From: Treponema sp.
GTDB taxonomy: Bacteria; Spirochaetota; Spirochaetia; Treponematales; Treponemataceae
Direction of reading: 5' to 3'
Length of the DNA: 64,000 nt
NCBI GenBank assembly: GCA_016293495.1
Contig: JAEDED010000010.1
Location: 1-64,000 of the forward strand
Of the stretch, positions 60,418 through 64,000 are shown piece by piece. Below the pieces are notes generated by a model, which saw only the letters and a list, made by a program, of their open reading frames with translations, was not told where the DNA came from and made no database searches. Every line of letters starts with the position of its first letter. Position 1 is the first letter of the stretch. Made by a program: the position numbers and the translations under genes.

Positions 60418-62100
60418 TTATTTAATTACAATATTTCTTACGCTTAAGCCTTTTGTAATTTTACTTTCTGCAGTGTCAAAGGTAATATTTACAACATCTG
60501 TCCATGTGAACTTTCCCTGAGCGTTATACCACTTCTGTTCGCTGTTGTTCCATGCGCCGTAGTCAGCAAACTTGCTCAAAGGTATTCTTACTTTGTGCCA
60601 CAGTCCATCACCAGGAATATCTTTTACTGTCGGGAAAATTCCTGCGCGCCATGGAAGTCCGCGGCTTTCAGAATTTGTAAAGTAAACGCTCATCTTGAGG
60701 TTTGGTTCTTTATGTCTGATTTCGAATTCGAGACATGCACCTGATTTTACTAAAGAGTTAAAATTGCAGCTGTCCCCGAATTGGAACTGGAGAACTCGGT
60801 ATTTGTCAGCTTTTGAAACATAGATGTAAAAATCTTCGTCTGCTGAATCCTGCTTGTAAAGAGAGCAGTCGTTTGAAGCTTCAGGAATCCAGCTGTGGAA
60901 TGAAATTTTTTCTGATATTCCGTTTTTGTAAATAATGTAGGAATTATTTTTCTGTGCGTCCTGGAACCAGGTTGTTCCTTTTGATGAAGGCACGCGATAG
61001 TCCATTGCCTTTATGAGTTCAACATTAAGGTCCTGAGGGAATCTTGCTATGCTGTCTTTGTTGAATACGCCGAAGCTTCCGCGGTAATCCCAGCTTACAC
61101 GACAGATGTTTCTGTCATCGAGCCAGCCGCCTTTAATTTTGTACCAGTTAACTCTTTCTTTTGGATCAGCATATTTTGAATAAACACCAAACTCATTGCT
61201 CATGAGGGCGGCGTGTCTTTTGTTTACGAACTCAACTGCTTTGTTGATAGGTTCAACAAGTTTTTCTTCTGAGGAATCAACAGGGTAGTTGTTGTAAAGC
61301 CAGCGTTCACCTGAAGTTGCATCAGATGGAAGAGGCGGCATTTTATTTTTGTCGTAAGGAAATGGAACTCCCGTAATTCGTTTTACGTCATTCGACCAGC
61401 TTGCACCTTGATGAGTAAAAAGGAATGGTGAATATTCGTGATAGTTATAAATTAGATTATCATCATCATACATCGGAAGTTTTAATAGTTCGTGAACTGA
61501 GTTCCAGTCTGCAGCGCCAACAATGATTGAATGCTTTGAATCAATTGTTCGGATGAGCTTAATCATTTTGCCCTGAATATTTCCCCATTTAGCGCAGTCG
61601 ATTGCGTGAGGTTCGTTCATAATTTCGTAGATTACGTATTCGCTTCTGTCTTTGTAGCGGTTTGCAATCTGAGGCCAGATTTTGGAAAGGATTTTTTCAA
61701 TGTCCGGTGGTGTTTTTGAATTTCCGCTACAATCATTGTGAAAGTCGATGATTACATAAAGCTTGAGTTCTTCGCACCAGTCAATTGCTTTATCAAGTTT
61801 ATTCCACAGACTTTCAGGAATAACGTAATCAGGTTTACCGGAACTAAAAGTATCAAAGTGTGTCGGGATTCTGACAACTTCAGCACCCATATTCTTAATG
61901 TCGATAAAATCCTGTTTACCGTATGAGTTAAAATGTCCGTCGATAAATCCTTGAACAGGTTCCAGCCATTCGCTGAAGTTCAGGCCTTTTGAGAAAGGAA
62001 GTTTTTTATCAACCTTTGGGCCGGAATAAGCAGCACAGTTTGTAGTCACTGCCATAAAAATTATTGCAGTGAATAATATTTTTAATAAGATTTTCTTCAT
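60418..62100 (-). CDS. Secreted GH5 endo-beta-glucanase, 560 aa
   Basis: Family 5 glycoside hydrolase acting on cellulose or mixed beta-glucans outside the cell. Signal peptide (KKILLKILFTAIIFMAVTT, cleaved near CAAYSG). TIM barrel about 35-385; acid/base Glu in YEIMNEPHAID and nucleophile Glu in LMSNEFGVYS, plus HFDTF- and DFHNDC-type substrate/structural residues. A C-terminal beta-sandwich (about 405-560), probably a carbohydrate-binding module, binds the substrate. ATG 62100 is chosen because the signal sequence starts there; upstream in-frame ATGs add a non-signal stretch. No Shine-Dalgarno. With the cytoplasmic GH3 it could break down glucan to glucose. Confidence 0.9.
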   Translation of the reverse strand: MKKILLKILFTAIIFMAVTTNCAAYSGPKVDKKLPFSKGLNFSEWLEPVQGFIDGHFNSYGKQDFIDIKNMGAEVVRIPTHFDTFSSGKPDYVIPESLWNKLDKAIDWCEELKLYVIIDFHNDCSGNSKTPPDIEKILSKIWPQIANRYKDRSEYVIYEIMNEPHAIDCAKWGNIQGKMIKLIRTIDSKHSIIVGAADWNSVHELLKLPMYDDDNLIYNYHEYSPFLFTHQGASWSNDVKRITGVPFPYDKNKMPPLPSDATSGERWLYNNYPVDSSEEKLVEPINKAVEFVNKRHAALMSNEFGVYSKYADPKERVNWYKIKGGWLDDRNICRVSWDYRGSFGVFNKDSIARFPQDLNVELIKAMDYRVPSSKGTTWFQDAQKNNSYIIYKNGISEKISFHSWIPEASNDCSLYKQDSADEDFYIYVSKADKYRVLQFQFGDSCNFNSLVKSGACLEFEIRHKEPNLKMSVYFTNSESRGLPWRAGIFPTVKDIPGDGLWHKVRIPLSKFADYGAWNNSEQKWYNAQGKFTWTDVVNITFDTAESKITKGLSVRNIVIK

Positions 62101-62214
62101 AGAAGAATGGTAATATGGATAATCTGATTTGTAAAGAAATGAAATGAAAAAAGCGTGCAGAAGAGGGAGAGAAACCATGCGTCGCAAGGAGCGGTTCCTT
62201 TCCCTCCTTAATAA

Positions 62215-63573
62215 TTAAAGCTTTCCGCTTTCTGCAGCTCCAGGAAGACCGATGTCTTTTCTGTAGAACATTCCGTCAAATGAAATATTCTTCATGAGAG
62301 TGTATGCGTTGTTCCATGCTTCTTCAAATGTGGGAGCCTGTGAACAAGCTGCAAGAACACGTCCTCCGCTTGTAATCAATGGATGTGATTTGTCATCTGA
62401 AACTTTTGTGCGGCGGTCTTCGATAGCGCCGGCAATAAAGATTTTGCAGTTTTTAAGTTCTGCAGCAGCTTTATTGATTGAAATTGGAACACCTTTTTTG
62501 TATGCGTTAGGATATCCGCCGGAAACTGCTACAGGAGCAACAGCGTATCCTTTTTTCCATGCAAAGTTGAAGTCCTTTAATTTTCCATCCATGATTGCTT
62601 TACACATTTCGGCAAAGTCAAAATCCATCATCGGAAGAACAACCTGAGTTTCCGGGTCGCCGAGACGAACATTGTATTCAAGAAGTTTAGGACCGTCTTT
62701 TGTTATCATTACACCAAAGAAGATAAATCCGCGGTAATCGAATCCTTCTGCGATAAGACCTTTAAGTGTAGGTTCAAGAATATCGCTGTTGAATTGTGCC
62801 ATGATTTCTGGAGTAACGTCATCAAGTGGAGTTACGGCTCCCATTCCGCCTGTATTAGGACCTTTTGCTCCGTCGCACAATCTTTTGTGATCGCGTGCAG
62901 GAGTGAATGGAACGATTGTTGACTGACCGTTCTTTGTAAAATCAGGTGTTACAGAAACTGCTGCTAGAATTGAAATCTCAACACCTTCAAGATAATCTTC
63001 GATAACAAGTTTGTTTCCGGCAGAACCAACGCGGCCAGAAACCATGATGTCTGTAACAGCTTCGTGAGCCTGAGCTGCAGTTGCGGCAACAACTACACCT
63101 TTACCGGCTGCAAGTCCGTCTGCTTTGATTACGATCGGAGCGCCATGCTGGTCAATATAATCGTGTGCTGATTTTTCATCAGTAAAAGTTTTACTTGCAG
63201 GGCAGGCAACATTGTACTTAGCCATAAATTCTTTAGCAAGGTCTTTACTTGCTTCAAGTTGGGCACCTGCTGATTTAGGTCCGACACAAGGAATATTTGC
63301 GTTCCAGAATGCGTCTGCAATTCCTGCAGCGAGTGGATCTTCAGGACCGATTACGGCAAATGTAACACCTTCGTGCTTTGCAATTTCCACGTAAGGATTA
63401 GCGCCTTCAGGAATGTAATCCTGCTTGAGATCGATATTACGGCATTTATTTTCGTTAGCTGTACCACCGTTTCCTGGTACACAGATAACTTCGTCTACAG
63501 ATGAACTTTTAGCAAGTTTCCAGGCAATAGTGTGTTCACGACCACCAGAGCCAACTACAATTACTTTAACCAT
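62215..63573 (-). CDS. purD: Phosphoribosylamine-glycine ligase
   Basis: Purine biosynthesis step 2: phosphoribosylamine plus glycine plus ATP to GAR. ATP-grasp enzyme with VIGPEDPLAAGIADAFW, PIVIKADGLAAGKGVVVA (ATP site), DGAKGPNTGGMGA and YNVRLGDPETQ (metal and nucleotide residues). 452 aa, a little longer than usual (420-430). The ATG lies 6 nt after TAGAAT without Shine-Dalgarno. Isolated from other pur genes in this window. Confidence 0.97.
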   Translation of the reverse strand: MVKVIVVGSGGREHTIAWKLAKSSSVDEVICVPGNGGTANENKCRNIDLKQDYIPEGANPYVEIAKHEGVTFAVIGPEDPLAAGIADAFWNANIPCVGPKSAGAQLEASKDLAKEFMAKYNVACPASKTFTDEKSAHDYIDQHGAPIVIKADGLAAGKGVVVAATAAQAHEAVTDIMVSGRVGSAGNKLVIEDYLEGVEISILAAVSVTPDFTKNGQSTIVPFTPARDHKRLCDGAKGPNTGGMGAVTPLDDVTPEIMAQFNSDILEPTLKGLIAEGFDYRGFIFFGVMITKDGPKLLEYNVRLGDPETQVVLPMMDFDFAEMCKAIMDGKLKDFNFAWKKGYAVAPVAVSGGYPNAYKKGVPISINKAAAELKNCKIFIAGAIEDRRTKVSDDKSHPLITSGGRVLAACSQAPTFEEAWNNAYTLMKNISFDGMFYRKDIGLPGAAESGKL

Positions 63574-63579
63574 GACGCT

Positions 63580-63585
63580 ATTCTA
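63580..63585 (-). promoter_or_regulatory. -10 box of leaderless purD
   Basis: TAGAAT on the minus strand, 6 nt, ATG 63573. No Shine-Dalgarno. Confidence 0.6.
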
Positions 63586-63612
63586 ATGAAAAAATCGCCT
63601 TTTTTCAATCTT

Positions 63613-63662
63613 ATCAGCAATGCCGACTTGTAAATAAATCAGCAATGCAGGTTGTCAAATAA
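63613..63662 (+). repeat. 25-bp tandem repeat between purD and the SPFH gene
   Basis: Two copies, 63613-63637 and 63638-63662, both starting ATCAGCAATGC and ending AAATAA, with 5 differences. TTGTCA in the second copy (63652-63657) may serve as a -35 of the SPFH gene. Confidence 0.75.
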
Positions 63663-63666
63663 TTCC

Positions 63667-63695
63667 TTTATATATAGAAAAAACCGTGTTAAAAT
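63667..63695 (+). promoter_or_regulatory. Promoter of the SPFH gene
   Basis: TTTATA (63667-63672), 17-bp spacer, TAAAAT (63690-63695) with extended TGT; leader about 80 nt with AAGGAAA before ATG 63781. Confidence 0.5.
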
Positions 63696-63780
63696 AAAAA
63701 GACTGTGCGGAATAAACAAGTTTTGGCAGGCCGTCATCAGTTTCTAATCAAAAAATAAATAAACGGAAGGAAATTTAATT

Positions 63781-64000
63781 ATGGGATTTATTAAAGCATT
63801 TGCAGGTGCAATCGGTGGAACATTCGCAGACGAATGGAAAGATTATTACGTGCCATTGGCAGGCGTGCCTGGAACAGCTGCTATTTTTAGAGCTGTACCA
63901 AAGGGAACAGACAACGGCCGCGGAAGCAATACAAAGGGTTCAGATAATGTAATCACAAACGGTAGTAGAATTGTTGTTCCAGAAGGAACTGCTCTTGTAA
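63781..64000 (+). CDS. SPFH/YdjI-like protein, 5' part (cut by window end)
   Basis: Only the first 73 codons are inside the window, open to the end. The start reads MGFIKAFAGAIGGTFADEWK, then AVPKGTDNGRGSNTKGS and RIVVPEGTALV, the start of the SPFH (virion core/YdjI) family: membrane-associated, stomatin-like, often linked to phage-shock and envelope stress. AAGGAAA precedes the ATG. No signal peptide. The full length and any C-terminal zinc-ribbon cannot be judged here. Confidence 0.88.
   Translation, partial: MGFIKAFAGAIGGTFADEWKDYYVPLAGVPGTAAIFRAVPKGTDNGRGSNTKGSDNVITNGSRIVVPEGTALV

Overview
The window is a 64 kb piece of an AT-rich bacterial chromosome, dense in single-copy housekeeping genes. 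The gene content and the style of the proteins point to a spirochaete of the genus Treponema, most likely a gut or rumen species. The grounds are GatCAB amidotransferase, murB beside cysS and an ECF sigma factor, proteins with two cyclic-nucleotide domains, PilZ and GGDEF proteins, HPr with HPr kinase, type III glutamine synthetase, pyruvate formate-lyase, and GH5/GH3 plant-glycan enzymes. This assignment rests on recognition of families, not on a database search. I see no insertion sequence, prophage, integrase or CRISPR array.

Layout. 0-5.5 kb: a lipoprotein and a large membrane-anchored propeller protein, then a MATE exporter. 5.5-7.4 kb: gatC-gatA. 7.4-10.4 kb: ECF sigma factor, anti-sigma factor and a transglutaminase-like protein that lacks its catalytic cysteine. 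10.5-15.5 kb: cysS, murB, a dual cyclic-nucleotide-domain protein and two exported proteins. 15.6-24.6 kb: TPR, PilZ, phosphodiester glycosidase, XRE-cupin regulator, von Willebrand factor A protein and two tandem GGDEF cyclases. 24.7-26.2 kb: a Fur/Zur-type regulator behind three identical operators, followed by a zinc-binding lipoprotein. 26.3-30 kb: gatB, then a TPP riboswitch with thiM, a thiamine-binding protein and thiE. 30.1-34.7 kb: two GH3 enzymes and 5-formyl-THF cyclo-ligase. 34.8-41.2 kb: tRNA-Thr, a second dual cyclic-nucleotide protein, a PHP phosphoesterase, comM, tRNA-Leu and recQ. 41.3-47.7 kb: pflA, nhaC, pflB and a DUF1015 protein. 47.8-52.8 kb: rpoN, hpf, copA (with an embedded copZ) and csoR. 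52.9-56.2 kb: hprK-ptsH-lexA-holA and a PC4-like protein. 56.4-64 kb: a lipoprotein with a LysM partner, glnA, a GH5 glucanase, purD and the start of an SPFH protein.

How they work together. Secreted GH5 and cytoplasmic GH3 enzymes fit growth on beta-glucans. PflB/PflA fits mixed-acid fermentation and NhaC fits sodium/proton homeostasis. HPr and HPr kinase suggest carbon-status signalling. GatCAB supplies Gln-tRNA and/or Asn-tRNA. Metal control is visible twice: a Zur-like circuit (three 7-1-7 palindromes) and a CsoR circuit (two C/G-rich operators around the csoR-copA promoter).

The most interesting signals are these. (1) At least fourteen genes have a -10 box exactly 6 or 7 nt before the start codon, mostly without a Shine-Dalgarno sequence, which indicates widespread leaderless mRNAs. 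(2) copA carries a C-terminal CopZ domain with its own internal Shine-Dalgarno and ATG, so one gene may make pump and chaperone. (3) The Zur-like promoter is covered by three operators at exact 24-bp spacing. (4) A 14-bp-periodic repeat array lies upstream of pflA. (5) The TPP riboswitch has an unusually reduced 3' part. No intergenic stretch exceeds about 300 bases.
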